Source: Aureimonas sp. SA4125 (GTDB taxonomy: Bacteria > Pseudomonadota > Alphaproteobacteria > Rhizobiales > Rhizobiaceae). From it: 64,000 nucleotides of DNA. A model generated the notes under the pieces. That model worked only from the letters and a program-made list of their open reading frames with translations, was not told the DNA's origin and did no database searches. Of this stretch, positions 50,206 through 58,945 are shown in pieces. The translations under genes were made by a program, and so were the position numbers. The number at the start of each line of letters is the position of its first letter. Position 1 is the stretch's first letter. Location: positions 1,302,001 to 1,366,000 of the forward strand of contig NZ_AP025032.1 in NCBI RefSeq assembly GCF_019973775.1, given 5' to 3'.

Positions 50206-51086
50206 GGACGGTACCCGATGCGCTCGGCGACCATCTCGCCGGCCAGGCGACGACGCTCGCCACCGGTTGGCGGCTGACGCGCCGCGACGGGACCGTTCTC
50301 GGCTTCACCGATCACGACGAGGTGCTCGTCTTCGCCGGCACGATTTTCGAGGCCGCGGCGGGACTGACGGCCGGCGAGGCGGAGGCATCGCTCGGCCTTG
50401 CCGCCGGCACCCAGGAGGTCGAGGGCGCGCTGTCCTCGCTCGCCATCGAGGCGGCCGACATCGCGGCCGGGCGCTATGACGGGGCGCGCGTCGAGATCTT
50501 CGTGGTAAACTGGCAGGAGCCCGATCAGCACTTTCTCCTCGACGTCGCCGAACTCGGCGAGGTCACGCGCGGCGGTCCGGCCTTCACGGCGGAACTGCGC
50601 GGCATCGCCAGCCGCCTCGACCGTCGCCGCGGCCGCATCTACCGCCGCCGCTGCGACGCCGTGCTGGGCGACGCGCGCTGCGGCGTCGACACATCGGCGC
50701 TCCATGCGGACGCGGCGCTGGTCGAGTTCATAGGCGGCAGGCTGATCGTCACCGGCGTCGGCAGCATCGACCTGTCCCTGTACGCGCAGGGCCATGTCGT
50801 CTGGCAGAGCGGCGAGATGGCTGGCCTGAGGGCCGAGATCGCCGGTCTGCGGCGGGATGGCGACGGGCGGGTACGGATCGGGCTGCTCGGCGCGGACCGG
50901 GAGGGGGCCGTTGCGGGCGATCTCCTGAGGCTGCATGCCGGCTGCGACAAGAGCTTTGCCACCTGCCGCGCACGGTTCGACAACGGGCCGAACTTTCGCG
51001 GCTTTCCGCATTTGCCGGGCAACGACGCGGCGCTGGGGTTTGCGAGGAAGGACGCGCTGAACGACGGCGCGCCGGTGGTGCCGTGA
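50202..51086 (+). CDS. GTA tail hub protein, DUF2163 (gp13-like)
   Basis: 294 residues of the DUF2163 family (baseplate hub N). Conserved: LGDHLAGQATTLATGWRLTR, VLGFTDHDEVLVFAG, EGALSSLAIEAADIAAGRYD and the C-terminal cysteine region AGCDKSFATCRARFDNGPNF which may hold a metal or Fe-S site, as reported for the GTA hub. It is coupled with both neighbours by 4-base overlaps. Confidence 0.92.
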   Translation: MRTVPDALGDHLAGQATTLATGWRLTRRDGTVLGFTDHDEVLVFAGTIFEAAAGLTAGEAEASLGLAAGTQEVEGALSSLAIEAADIAAGRYDGARVEIFVVNWQEPDQHFLLDVAELGEVTRGGPAFTAELRGIASRLDRRRGRIYRRRCDAVLGDARCGVDTSALHADAALVEFIGGRLIVTGVGSIDLSLYAQGHVVWQSGEMAGLRAEIAGLRRDGDGRVRIGLLGADREGAVAGDLLRLHAGCDKSFATCRARFDNGPNFRGFPHLPGNDAALGFARKDALNDGAPVVP

Positions 51087-51625
51087 GCGTGGCGGCCGGG
51101 CCGGACGCGGCAATGGCGCTTGTGGACGCCGCGGTTCCTGCCGGTCTGCCGGACACGCGGGGCGGGGCGGGGATCCCTGTCCCGAAGATGCGCGAAAAAG
51201 CCCTGGCGGCGGCGCAGGGCTTCATCGGCACGCCCTACCGTCACCAGGGCTCGCGCCGGGGCGTCGGTTGCGACTGCCTCGGCCTCGTGCGCGGTGTCTG
51301 GCGCGCGCTCTATGGAGACGAGCCGGAGGCGCCGGGGCCCTATACGCCCGATTGGGCCGAGCGGGGCGGGGGCGAACCGCTGCTCGACGCGGCCCGCCGG
51401 CACATGCCGGAGATCGCGGTGGCCGACGCCCTGCCGGGCGACCTCCTCTTGTTTCGCTGGCACAGCCAGGCGGCGGCGAAGCACTGCGGCATTCTCGATG
51501 AAGGCGGCCGGCTCGCTGAGGGCGGCCGGGTGATCCATGCCTATGAGGGCCATGCCGTCCTCTCCTCGCCGCTCGGCGCCGCCTGGATCAGGCGCATCGC
51601 GGCGGCGTTCCGCTTTCCGGAGTAG
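51083..51625 (+). CDS. GTA tail-tip NlpC/P60 peptidase (gp14-like)
   Basis: 180 residues, C40 peptidase assumed to open the peptidoglycan of the recipient during DNA delivery. Visible catalytic parts: GVGCDCLGLVRGVWR with the nucleophile Cys at about 65, KHCGIL with the first His and VIHAYEG with the second polar residue. GTG 51083 overlaps the hub gene; ATG 51188 in frame would give a 145-residue protein closer to the usual length, so the first 35 residues are doubtful. Confidence 0.9.
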   Translation: MSVAAGPDAAMALVDAAVPAGLPDTRGGAGIPVPKMREKALAAAQGFIGTPYRHQGSRRGVGCDCLGLVRGVWRALYGDEPEAPGPYTPDWAERGGGEPLLDAARRHMPEIAVADALPGDLLLFRWHSQAAAKHCGILDEGGRLAEGGRVIHAYEGHAVLSSPLGAAWIRRIAAAFRFPE

Positions 51626-51628
51626 ATC

Positions 51629-54600
51629 ATGGCGACGATCCTTCTGCAGGCGGCGGGCGGTCTCGTCGGCGGGCTGATCGGCGGCCCGTTCGGCGCCATC
51701 GCCGGGCGGGCGCTGGGGGCCCTCGGCGGCTATGCCTTGGACAGCGCGCTGTTTGGCCAGACGCGGCGCAGCGAAGGCGCGCGGCTGGGCGCTTCCCGCA
51801 TCCTCGAAGCCGACGAGGGCGCCGGCGTCGCCCGGCTCTACGGCCAGGTGATCTGGACGACGCGCTTCGAGGAGACGCGCGAGACGAGCCGCCAGGGCGG
51901 CAAGGGCGGCGCGCCGAAGTCCGAGACGACGACCTATTCCTATGCCGGCAATGTTGCGATCGGCCTCTGCGAGGGGCCGATCGCCGGTATCCGCCGGGTC
52001 TGGGCCGATGGCGAGGAACTCGACCTCACCGGCATCACCTATCGCCTCCACCGCGGCGATGAGACGCAGATGCCCGATCCGCTGATCGAGGCGAAACAGG
52101 GTGCCGGCAATGCCCCGGCCTATCGCGGCCTCGCCTATATCGTCTTCGAGCGCCTGCCGCTCGAGGCCTACGGCAACCGCATCCCGCAGATCGCCTGCGA
52201 GGTGATCCGGCCGGTCGGCGCGCTGGAGGAAGAGATCCGCGCGGTGACGCTCATTCCGGGCGCCAGCGAGCACGGGCTGGATCCCGTGCCGATGCGCGAG
52301 ACGGTCCGCGGCGGCGAGGACATCCTGCGCAACCGCAACATGCTGTTTGCGGCAAGCGACATCGAGGCTTCCCTCGACGAATTGCAGGCGTTGTGCCCGC
52401 GGCTGGAGCGGGTGGCGCTGGTCGTTTCCTGGTTCGGCGACGACCTGCGCGCCGGCCATTGCACCGTCCGGCCGAAGGTCGAGGTTTCCACCCGCGACGA
52501 AAGCCGGCCCTGGCGCGTCGGCGAGACCGAACGCGGCGACGCGCTTCTGGTCAGCCGGAGCGGCGGCGGGCCGGCCTATGGCGGCACGCCGGGCGACCAG
52601 GGCGTCGTCGCCGCCATCGCTGCGCTGCGCGGGCGCGGGCTTGCGGTCAGCTACTATCCATTCCTGATGATGGATGTGCCGGCAGGCAACGGGCTGCCCG
52701 ATCCCTATGGCGGGACCGAGCAGGCCGCCTATCCCTGGCGCGGGCGGATCACCCTCGACGTCGCACCGGGCATTTCCGGCTCGGACGATGGGACTCCCGC
52801 CGCGGCCGCCGACGTCGCCGCCTTTGTCGGCACGGCGACGGCGGCGCAGTTTTCGCTCGAGGGCGGACGTGTGCGCTATCACGGCCCGGCGAAGTGGTCC
52901 TACCGCCGCATGGTCCTGCACCAGGCGCATCTGGCAAAGCTGGCCGGCGGCGTCGACGCCTTCATCATCGGCTCCGAGCTGCGCGGGCTGACGCGCCTGC
53001 GCGACGGCGCGGATGGGTTTCCCTTCGTCGCGGCGCTGATGGCGCTCGCCGCCGAGGTCAAGCTCGTCCTGCCCGACGCGAGACTCACCTATGCCGCCGA
53101 CTGGAGCGAGTACTTCGGCTATCAGCCGGCGGATGGTTCGGGCGACGTCTACTTCAACCTCGATCCGCTCTGGGCCCACCCCGCCATCGCGATGATCGGC
53201 ATCGACAACTACTTGCCGCTCGCCGACTGGCGCGACGGCGACGCGGACGGTGCGGGTCCCGACGCTTCCGCCTCGCCCTATGATGCGTCGGCGCTCGGGC
53301 GCGGCATCGCCGGCGGGGAGTATGGCGACTGGTACTATCGCTCCGACGCCGAGCGCGCGGCGCGCCTGCGCACCGCCATCACCGACGGCCTCGGCAAGCC
53401 GTGGGTCTTCAGGCCAAAGGATCTTGTCGGTTGGTGGTCGAACAGCCATGTCGAGCGGCGCGGCGGGGTCGAGGTCGGTGGCCCCACCGCCTTCGTGCCA
53501 GGCGGCAAGCCGATCTGGTTCACCGAGCTCGGCTGTCCCGCGATCGACAAGGGCGCCAACCAGCCGAACGTCTTTCTCGACCCGAAATCCTCGGAAAGCC
53601 TTCTGCCGCATTTCTCGACCGGGGCGCGCGACGACCTGATCCAACGGCGCTTTCTGGAGGCGCATCTTCGCCACTGGGATCCTGACTCCGCGGGCTTCGA
53701 GGAGGCGGCCAATCCGGTCTCGCCGGTCTATGGCGGGCGGATGGTCGATCCCGCCGCGATCCATCTCTGGACCTTCGATGCCCGGCCGTATCCGGCCTTT
53801 CCCGGCCGCACCGACGTCTGGAGCGACGGCGACAACTGGCGGCGCGGCCACTGGCTGACCGGCCGGCTCGGCCGTGCGCCCGTCGACGCGCTGATCCGCC
53901 GGCTCCTCGCCGACCACGGCTTCACCGACGTCGACGTGACGGGCGTCGATGCGCTCGTCGGCGGCTATGTCGTCGGCGGTCCCGCCTCGGCGCGCGATGC
54001 GCTCGAGGATCTCCTGCGCCTCTGCGGCATCGTCGCCATGGCAGCGGGCGGCAGTCTCGTCTTCCGCTCGCTGTCGGCGCTGCCGGCGGCAAGGCCGATC
54101 GAGGTCCTCGCCGAGGAGGAGGAGGGTCCGCTGGTTACGGTCCGGCGGATGGAGGCGAGCGAGATCCCGCAGGAAATCGTCGTCGGCTACAGCGACCCGT
54201 CGCGCGCCTACCAGTCCGCCGCCGCCGAAGCGCTGTCGGCGCTCGCCGAGGATCCGCGGCAGGAGACGGTGGAACTGCCGGTGATCCTGGAGGAGAGCGA
54301 AGCGCGAGGATTTGCCGCAGCGCTCCTGTCGGACCGGATCGGGGCCTGCGAGACGGCGCGGTTCTCGCTGTCGCCGGCGGACATCGCAGTCGATGTCGGC
54401 GACGTCGTCACTTTGCCCGCGACAGCCGGGCGCTGGCTGATCTCGCGGATCGAGACCGGCCTGACGCGCCGCGTCGAGGCGCGAAAGCTGCCGGCGCGAC
54501 GGGCCGGTCGCGGCGACGAGACGGAACTGCCGTCACCCCTGCCGAAGGTGCCCGTCACGGCATCGCGGCCGCTGGTGCATTTCCTCGACCTGCCGGTGCC

Positions 54601-55504
54601 TCCTTCCGGACGGATCGAGGACGCGGCGCGGATCGCGATCCACGCCCGTCCCTTCGTGCCGATCGCGGTGCAGATCGCTGCGGTCGGCGGCGAGCCGGAA
54701 ACGCGGCTGGTGCAGAGCGCCCCGGCAACGGTCGGCGCGCTCGTCTCCGCCCTGACGCCGGGCCCGGAAGCGCTGCTCGACCGGCGCACGGTGCTGGAGG
54801 TCGAACTCTGGCGCGGGGCGCTCGCCTCGGTCACGCCGGAGCGGCTCCTGTCCGGTGCCAACCTCGCCGCGGTGCGCTCGGCGACCGGCGAATGGGAGGT
54901 TCTGCAGTTCCAGGACGCCGAGGAGATCGCCCCGATGCGCTTTCGCCTCTCCACGTTTTTGAGGGCGCAGGGCGGCACGGAGGACGCGATGCAAGCGGGT
55001 GCGGCGCCGGGCGCGCCCTTCGTCCTGCTCGATGCCGCCTGCTCCAGCCTCGATCTTGCCGGCGGCGAGATCGGCCGGGCGCTCGATTTTCGGCTGGCGC
55101 CGGTCGGCCGGCCGCTCGACGATCCCGCGGTGCTGCGGGTGACGCACGTGCTCGGTGCACGCGGCGTCCGGCCGCTCTCGCCGGTGCATCTTCGCGGCCG
55201 CTTCCAAGCCGACGGCGGTCTCGACCTCGGCTGGATCCGCCGCACGCGAATCGCCGGAGATTCCTGGGATGGTCTCGATGTGCCGCTCGGCGAGGAGATC
55301 GAGCGCTACCGCCTGACCATCGCCGACGATGCGGGCGCCGCGCTGGCGATGGAGACGGCGGTGCCGGCGGCGATGGTCTCTGCGGCCGCGCAGGTCGCCA
55401 CCTTCGGCGCGCTGCCACCGCGGCTGACGGTGGAGGTCGCACAGCTCAGCCTCGGCTTCGGTGCCGGGACGGGGAGGCAGGCCGTGTTCGTGCGGCCGGC
55501 GTGA
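51629..55504 (+). CDS. GTA baseplate megatron protein (gp15-like, TIM-barrel host-interaction module)
   Basis: 1291 residues, the largest GTA protein, forming the baseplate that contacts the host surface. N-terminal hydrophobic segment (GGLVGGLIGGPFGAIAGRAL), TAL-like domain, a TIM-barrel-like glycosidase domain in the middle (RGRITLDVAPGISGSDDG; PDARLTYAADWSEYFGYQP; FTELGCPAIDKGANQPNVF), and a phage-tail-3 domain with EEEEGPLVTVRRMEASEIP. The C-terminal 450 residues are beta-rich and more variable. No frameshift is seen over the whole length. Confidence 0.93.
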   Translation: MATILLQAAGGLVGGLIGGPFGAIAGRALGALGGYALDSALFGQTRRSEGARLGASRILEADEGAGVARLYGQVIWTTRFEETRETSRQGGKGGAPKSETTTYSYAGNVAIGLCEGPIAGIRRVWADGEELDLTGITYRLHRGDETQMPDPLIEAKQGAGNAPAYRGLAYIVFERLPLEAYGNRIPQIACEVIRPVGALEEEIRAVTLIPGASEHGLDPVPMRETVRGGEDILRNRNMLFAASDIEASLDELQALCPRLERVALVVSWFGDDLRAGHCTVRPKVEVSTRDESRPWRVGETERGDALLVSRSGGGPAYGGTPGDQGVVAAIAALRGRGLAVSYYPFLMMDVPAGNGLPDPYGGTEQAAYPWRGRITLDVAPGISGSDDGTPAAAADVAAFVGTATAAQFSLEGGRVRYHGPAKWSYRRMVLHQAHLAKLAGGVDAFIIGSELRGLTRLRDGADGFPFVAALMALAAEVKLVLPDARLTYAADWSEYFGYQPADGSGDVYFNLDPLWAHPAIAMIGIDNYLPLADWRDGDADGAGPDASASPYDASALGRGIAGGEYGDWYYRSDAERAARLRTAITDGLGKPWVFRPKDLVGWWSNSHVERRGGVEVGGPTAFVPGGKPIWFTELGCPAIDKGANQPNVFLDPKSSESLLPHFSTGARDDLIQRRFLEAHLRHWDPDSAGFEEAANPVSPVYGGRMVDPAAIHLWTFDARPYPAFPGRTDVWSDGDNWRRGHWLTGRLGRAPVDALIRRLLADHGFTDVDVTGVDALVGGYVVGGPASARDALEDLLRLCGIVAMAAGGSLVFRSLSALPAARPIEVLAEEEEGPLVTVRRMEASEIPQEIVVGYSDPSRAYQSAAAEALSALAEDPRQETVELPVILEESEARGFAAALLSDRIGACETARFSLSPADIAVDVGDVVTLPATAGRWLISRIETGLTRRVEARKLPARRAGRGDETELPSPLPKVPVTASRPLVHFLDLPVPPSGRIEDAARIAIHARPFVPIAVQIAAVGGEPETRLVQSAPATVGALVSALTPGPEALLDRRTVLEVELWRGALASVTPERLLSGANLAAVRSATGEWEVLQFQDAEEIAPMRFRLSTFLRAQGGTEDAMQAGAAPGAPFVLLDAACSSLDLAGGEIGRALDFRLAPVGRPLDDPAVLRVTHVLGARGVRPLSPVHLRGRFQADGGLDLGWIRRTRIAGDSWDGLDVPLGEEIERYRLTIADDAGAALAMETAVPAAMVSAAAQVATFGALPPRLTVEVAQLSLGFGAGTGRQAVFVRPA

Positions 55505-55528
55505 GGGGAACGGGAGAGAGGAGCTGGA

Positions 55529-55735
55529 ATGACGGAAGCGAAGACCTGGTACACGTCGAAGACGATCTGGGGCGGGCTGGTGGCGCTCGGCGCGGCGCTG
55601 GCGGGACTCTTCGGCATCGATGTCGACGTGGCGCAAGGCAACGCGCTGGCGCTCGCACTGACGGATGCGGCGGCGGCGGCCGGCGCGGTGCTGGCGATCC
55701 TCGGCAGGCTTGACGCCCGCAAGACGATCGCGTGA
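55529..55735 (+). CDS. holin-like small membrane protein at the GTA cluster end
   Basis: 68 residues with two hydrophobic helices: KTIWGGLVALGAALAGLFG and LALTDAAAAAGAVLAILGR, separated by an acidic turn (DVDVAQGN) and ending with positive charges. Similar small two-helix proteins with an SKTxWxG start occur near lysis genes of rhizobial phages and GTAs. It follows the megatron gene by 24 bases with GGAG upstream and precedes the terminal hairpin. Lysis function is an inference from topology and place. Confidence 0.65.
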   Translation: MTEAKTWYTSKTIWGGLVALGAALAGLFGIDVDVAQGNALALALTDAAAAAGAVLAILGRLDARKTIA

Positions 55736-55743
55736 CATGACGT

Positions 55744-55780
55744 ATGCCGGGCGCGGAAATTCCGCGCCCGGCATTCATTC
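55744..55780 (+). terminator. terminator hairpin at the GTA cluster end
   Basis: ATGCCGGGCGCGGAA (55744-55758) pairs with TTCCGCGCCCGGCAT (55760-55774); in practice the inner bases form a small loop. The tail TCATTC is only moderately T-rich. It lies 9 bases after the holin-like gene and separates the GTA cluster from the FeuPQ-type operon. It may act in both directions. Confidence 0.75.
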
Positions 55781-55832
55781 GTCATTCAGCGGCTCTGCGC
55801 TACAAGGATGCTGCCCCATTCTCGGACACGCC

Positions 55833-56198
55833 ATGACGGATCACCGCATTTCCACATTTACCGGCCTCGCTCTGGCTTTCGCCGTGCTCTGCCTCGCGCC
55901 GGCTGCGGAGGCGCGCGAGCCGGCGGCGGTGGCCCCGATGGCGCTCAGCCAGATGGTGCGCCCGGCAGGGGTTCCGGCGGTTCCCGCGTCACCGGCCCAG
56001 GCCCTCGAAGAGTCCTTCGATGTGGCACAGGCCGATTGCGCGAGCGCCGCGGCGCAGGCGGCGGCCGACAGCGGCGGCCAGGTTCTGTCGGTGTCGGCCC
56101 GCGAACAGAACGGGCGCACGGTCTGTGTCGTCACCGTGCTCGTTCCGGGCGAGGACGGCGGACGACCGCGCAAGAAGACCATCACCATTCCGCAATAG
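55833..56198 (+). CDS. exported protein, FeuN-like candidate upstream of FeuP/FeuQ
   Basis: 121 residues with a signal sequence (FTGLALAFAVLCLAPAAEA) and a small C-terminal domain (AAADSGGQVLSVSAREQNGR; VCVVTVLVPGEDG) with a PepSY-like pattern, ending in basic residues KKTITIPQ. In Sinorhizobium meliloti a small periplasmic protein FeuN is encoded directly upstream of feuPQ and inhibits FeuQ; this gene has the same place and export signal. Sequence identity to FeuN could not be checked. It is 75 bases before the regulator gene. Confidence 0.6.
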   Translation: MTDHRISTFTGLALAFAVLCLAPAAEAREPAAVAPMALSQMVRPAGVPAVPASPAQALEESFDVAQADCASAAAQAAADSGGQVLSVSAREQNGRTVCVVTVLVPGEDGGRPRKKTITIPQ

Positions 56199-56273
56199 CG
56201 TCTGCCATGCCATAGGGAAGACAGGCCGTCCGGACGCTTTGGGGACGGGACCCGCCAGCGACGGACGACCATC

Positions 56274-56945
56274 ATGCGCCTTCTCCTCGTCGAGGACGAT
56301 CCGAACCTCAACCGCCAGCTCCACGAGGCGCTGGTCGGCGCCGGCTATGTCGTCGACCGCGCCTTCGATGGCGACGAGGGGCACTTCCTCGGCGATACCG
56401 AGCCCTACGACGCCATCGTCCTCGACATCGGCCTGCCCAACCTCGACGGCATCAGCGTGCTGGAGCGCTGGCGCCGCGACGGCCGCAGCATGCCGGTGCT
56501 GATCCTCACCGCGCGCGATCGCTGGAGCGACAAGGTGGCGGGGATCGACGCGGGCGCCGACGACTACGTCACGAAGCCCTTCCACATCGAGGAAGTCCTG
56601 GCCCGCGTCAGGGCGCTGATCCGGCGCGCGGCGGGCCACGCCTCGTCCGACATCAATTGCGGGCCGCTGCGGCTCGACACTAAGGCCTCGAAGGCGACGG
56701 TCAACGGCACGGCGCTGAAGCTCACCTCGCACGAATACCGGCTTCTGGCCTATCTCATGCACCACAAGGACGAGATCGTCTCGCGCACCGAGCTGATCGA
56801 GCACCTCTACGACCAGGATTTCGACCGCGACTCCAACACGATCGAAGTCTTCGTCGGGCGTCTCAGGCGCAAGATCGGCGTCGACCTCATCGAGACCGTG
56901 CGGGGGCTCGGCTACAGGATCCGCGATGAGACTGCGGGGGCCTGA
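56274..56945 (+). CDS. feuP: OmpR/PhoP-type response regulator, FeuP-like
   Basis: 223 residues. N-terminal receiver domain with acidic pocket VEDDP, phospho-acceptor Asp51 in DAIVLDIGLPN and the conserved Lys in DDYVTKPF, followed by a winged-helix DNA-binding domain (LTSHEYRLLAYLMHHKDEIV; SNTIEVFVGRLRRKIG). It overlaps the kinase gene by 20 bases, so they are translationally coupled. The kinase, the preceding small exported gene and the following ccm operon match the feuPQ locus of rhizobia, which controls cyclic glucan export (ndvA). Confidence 0.85.
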   Translation: MRLLLVEDDPNLNRQLHEALVGAGYVVDRAFDGDEGHFLGDTEPYDAIVLDIGLPNLDGISVLERWRRDGRSMPVLILTARDRWSDKVAGIDAGADDYVTKPFHIEEVLARVRALIRRAAGHASSDINCGPLRLDTKASKATVNGTALKLTSHEYRLLAYLMHHKDEIVSRTELIEHLYDQDFDRDSNTIEVFVGRLRRKIGVDLIETVRGLGYRIRDETAGA

Positions 56946-58308
56946 TTCCCTCGCCTTCCGCGTCATCGCGCTGTCCAGCCTCTGGGCCATCGCGGCGTTC
57001 ACGGTCATCGGCGGGCTGATCTCCACCCTCTACGACCAGACGGCCTCGCGCGGCTTCGAGGACCTGCTCGTCGCCCATCTCTACAACCTCGTCAACACGG
57101 TCAGCGTCACGCCGGAAGGGATCCTGACCGGCACGCCCGACCTTGGCGACCTGCGCTATTCCCGTCCGCTGTCTGGCTGGTACTGGGAGGTTCTGCCGGC
57201 CGCGCCCAACACCAAGGGCCGTCTCTCCTCGGCCTCGCTCGGCAGCGCCGAAATCGTCTCCCCGAACGCCAAGGTCGCGCCCTTCGACCTCTATTATCGC
57301 CGCAACTACGAGTCCCCCGGTCTCGACGGCGAGGAGCTGAAGGTGGTCGAGACCGAGATCGTGCTCGACCAGGAAAACCGCGTCGCGCGCTTCCGCGTGA
57401 TGGGCAATGCGAGCCTCCTCAACGCCGACATCGCCCAGTTCGACTGGCGGCTCGGCCTCTATCTCGGCTGCTTCGGACTCGGCTCCATCCTCATCAACGC
57501 CGTCGCCATCCTCTACGGTCTCAGGCCGCTCGTCGCCGTTCGACGCGCGCTGGGCGAGGTGAGGGCGGGTCACGAGGAGCGGTTGCGCGGCGATTTCCCG
57601 GCCGAGATCCGGCCGTTGACGCAGGAAATGAACGGCCTCATCGACAACAACCGCCGCATCGTCGAGCGCGCCCGCACCCAGGTCGGCAATCTCGCCCATT
57701 CGCTGAAGACGCCGATCGCCGTCCTCACCAACGAGGCGACGGCGATCGGCGGCGAGAAGGGGCGCCTCGTGGCCGAGCAGACCGAGAGCATGCGCTTCCA
57801 GGTGCAGCACTATCTCGACCGGGCGCGCGTGGCGGCGCAGAGCGAGGGCGTCGTCTTTCGCGCCGCCGTCGGACCGGCGCTGGAGCGCCTGGCGCGGGTG
57901 ATGGCGAAGCTCAATCCGGCGCTCCGATTTGACGGGCCGACCCTTTCCGGCATGCCGCTGGTCTTTGCCGGCGAGAGCCAGGACTACGAGGAAATGGTCG
58001 GCAACCTGCTCGAGAACGCCGCCAAATGGAGCAGGAGCACCATCCGCCTGTCGGCGGTGGCGGAAGGCGGCAGCTTTCGCACGATCATCGAGGACGATGG
58101 ACCGGGGCTCGGCGAGGCCGAGATCGTCGAGGCGCTGAAGCGGGGCAGGCGGCTCGACGAGAACAAGCCGGGCAGCGGCCTCGGCCTCTCCATTGTCGCG
58201 GAGACGGTGCGCGAGTACCGTGGGACGCTGACCCTGTCGCGGTCCGATCTCGGCGGCCTGAAGGCCGAAATCGTCCTGCCGCTGGTCGTTGGCCCCGAGA
58301 CTTCGTAG
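56926..58308 (+). CDS. feuQ: PhoQ-type sensor histidine kinase, FeuQ-like
   Basis: 460 residues with an N-terminal membrane helix (AFRVIALSSLWAIAAFTVIG), a periplasmic sensor of about 140 residues, a second helix (LYLGCFGLGSILINAVAILYG in part), a HAMP region and a kinase core. The H-box is GNLAHSLKTPIAVL, the form found in PhoQ-like kinases, with N box LLENAAKW, G1 DDGPGLG and G2 GSGLGLSI. It is the cognate kinase of the coupled regulator and likely senses envelope or osmotic state, with the small exported protein as inhibitor. Confidence 0.85.
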   Translation: MRLRGPDSLAFRVIALSSLWAIAAFTVIGGLISTLYDQTASRGFEDLLVAHLYNLVNTVSVTPEGILTGTPDLGDLRYSRPLSGWYWEVLPAAPNTKGRLSSASLGSAEIVSPNAKVAPFDLYYRRNYESPGLDGEELKVVETEIVLDQENRVARFRVMGNASLLNADIAQFDWRLGLYLGCFGLGSILINAVAILYGLRPLVAVRRALGEVRAGHEERLRGDFPAEIRPLTQEMNGLIDNNRRIVERARTQVGNLAHSLKTPIAVLTNEATAIGGEKGRLVAEQTESMRFQVQHYLDRARVAAQSEGVVFRAAVGPALERLARVMAKLNPALRFDGPTLSGMPLVFAGESQDYEEMVGNLLENAAKWSRSTIRLSAVAEGGSFRTIIEDDGPGLGEAEIVEALKRGRRLDENKPGSGLGLSIVAETVREYRGTLTLSRSDLGGLKAEIVLPLVVGPETS

Positions 58309-58385
58309 AGGTGATGGCAGACTGGAACCTCCGCGGCGCCGCGGGGTTGCCGCACCGACGACGGCCGCAAGATCTGGATCCCGAC

Positions 58386-58778
58386 ATGCCCGCGACTTTT
58401 CGAACCCTGCCCCTCCTTGCCCTCGTCAGCCTTCTCGGCGCCTGCGCCGGCCCGGCGGCGAACACGCCGACGTCGACCGGCGTTCTGGCGCTCGGCGGTG
58501 GGCTGGTCGGCCAGGTGAAGGAAGTCAGCCTTTCGGGAGAGGCGCGGGCGAAGGCGCTCGAGGCGGAATTCCAGGCGCTGCAGTTCGCGCCGGCGGGACA
58601 AGAAGTCGCATGGAGCGCCGGCCGCTATCAGGGCTCGGTGGTGCCGACGCAGCTCTACCGCATCGGCTCGCAGGACTGCCGCGGCTATTCGCAGACCGTG
58701 ATCGCCAGGGGCAAGACGATGAAGCAGGTCGGCACCGCCTGCCGCGGCGAGGACGGCCTGTGGAAGACTGTCGCCTGA
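58386..58778 (+). CDS. small surface-antigen-like lipoprotein
   Basis: 130 residues with a lipoprotein signal: LPLLALVSLLGACAG with the lipobox LLGAC. The mature part has a Gly-rich region (VLALGGGLVGQVKE) and a C-terminal domain with two cysteines (GSQDCRGYSQTV; GTACRGEDGLWKTV) resembling 17-kDa surface antigen type proteins of Alphaproteobacteria. It lies 77 bases after feuQ and may belong to the same operon. Role in the outer membrane is not known. Confidence 0.75.
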   Translation: MPATFRTLPLLALVSLLGACAGPAANTPTSTGVLALGGGLVGQVKEVSLSGEARAKALEAEFQALQFAPAGQEVAWSAGRYQGSVVPTQLYRIGSQDCRGYSQTVIARGKTMKQVGTACRGEDGLWKTVA

Positions 58779-58945
58779 TCCGGCGCTGATCTGCGGCATC
58801 TCCACACGGGGATGCTTGCGTTGAAAAGTGGCGGTGGCGCGCGGGGCTTGCTATGTCCGGGCTCGGCACCGCTTCGAGGGCGCCGGCATCCGGCGTGCTG
58901 TCCGGGACGAGAGGCGAGGAGAGGGCGGTCGCGCCGCCTTTGAGG

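Larger units (their letters stand above)
37585..55774 (+). mobile_element. RcGTA-like gene transfer agent structural cluster
   Basis: Eighteen co-directional phage-type genes in the order known for Rhodobacter capsulatus GTA: terminase, portal, protease, capsid, adaptor, stopper, tail terminator, tail tube, chaperones, tape measure, Dit, hubs, megatron, then a holin-like gene. Many neighbours overlap by 4 bases. No integrase, excisionase, repressor or replication gene and no flanking attachment repeat were found, which argues for a domesticated GTA and not a prophage. Two insertions with other genes interrupt it (41190-42763 and 46865-47759). Capacity to make particles is untested. Confidence 0.88.

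Noticed and set aside
50639..53917. 1092-codon minus-strand frame opposite the GTA hub, peptidase and megatron genes
   Set aside because: Composition is biased and it covers several confidently identified GTA genes; no domain is recognised.
37585..55774. Interpretation of the phage gene block as a complete prophage
   Set aside because: No integrase, repressor, replication or attachment-site features; gene order, very short tape measure and megatron gene fit a GTA.
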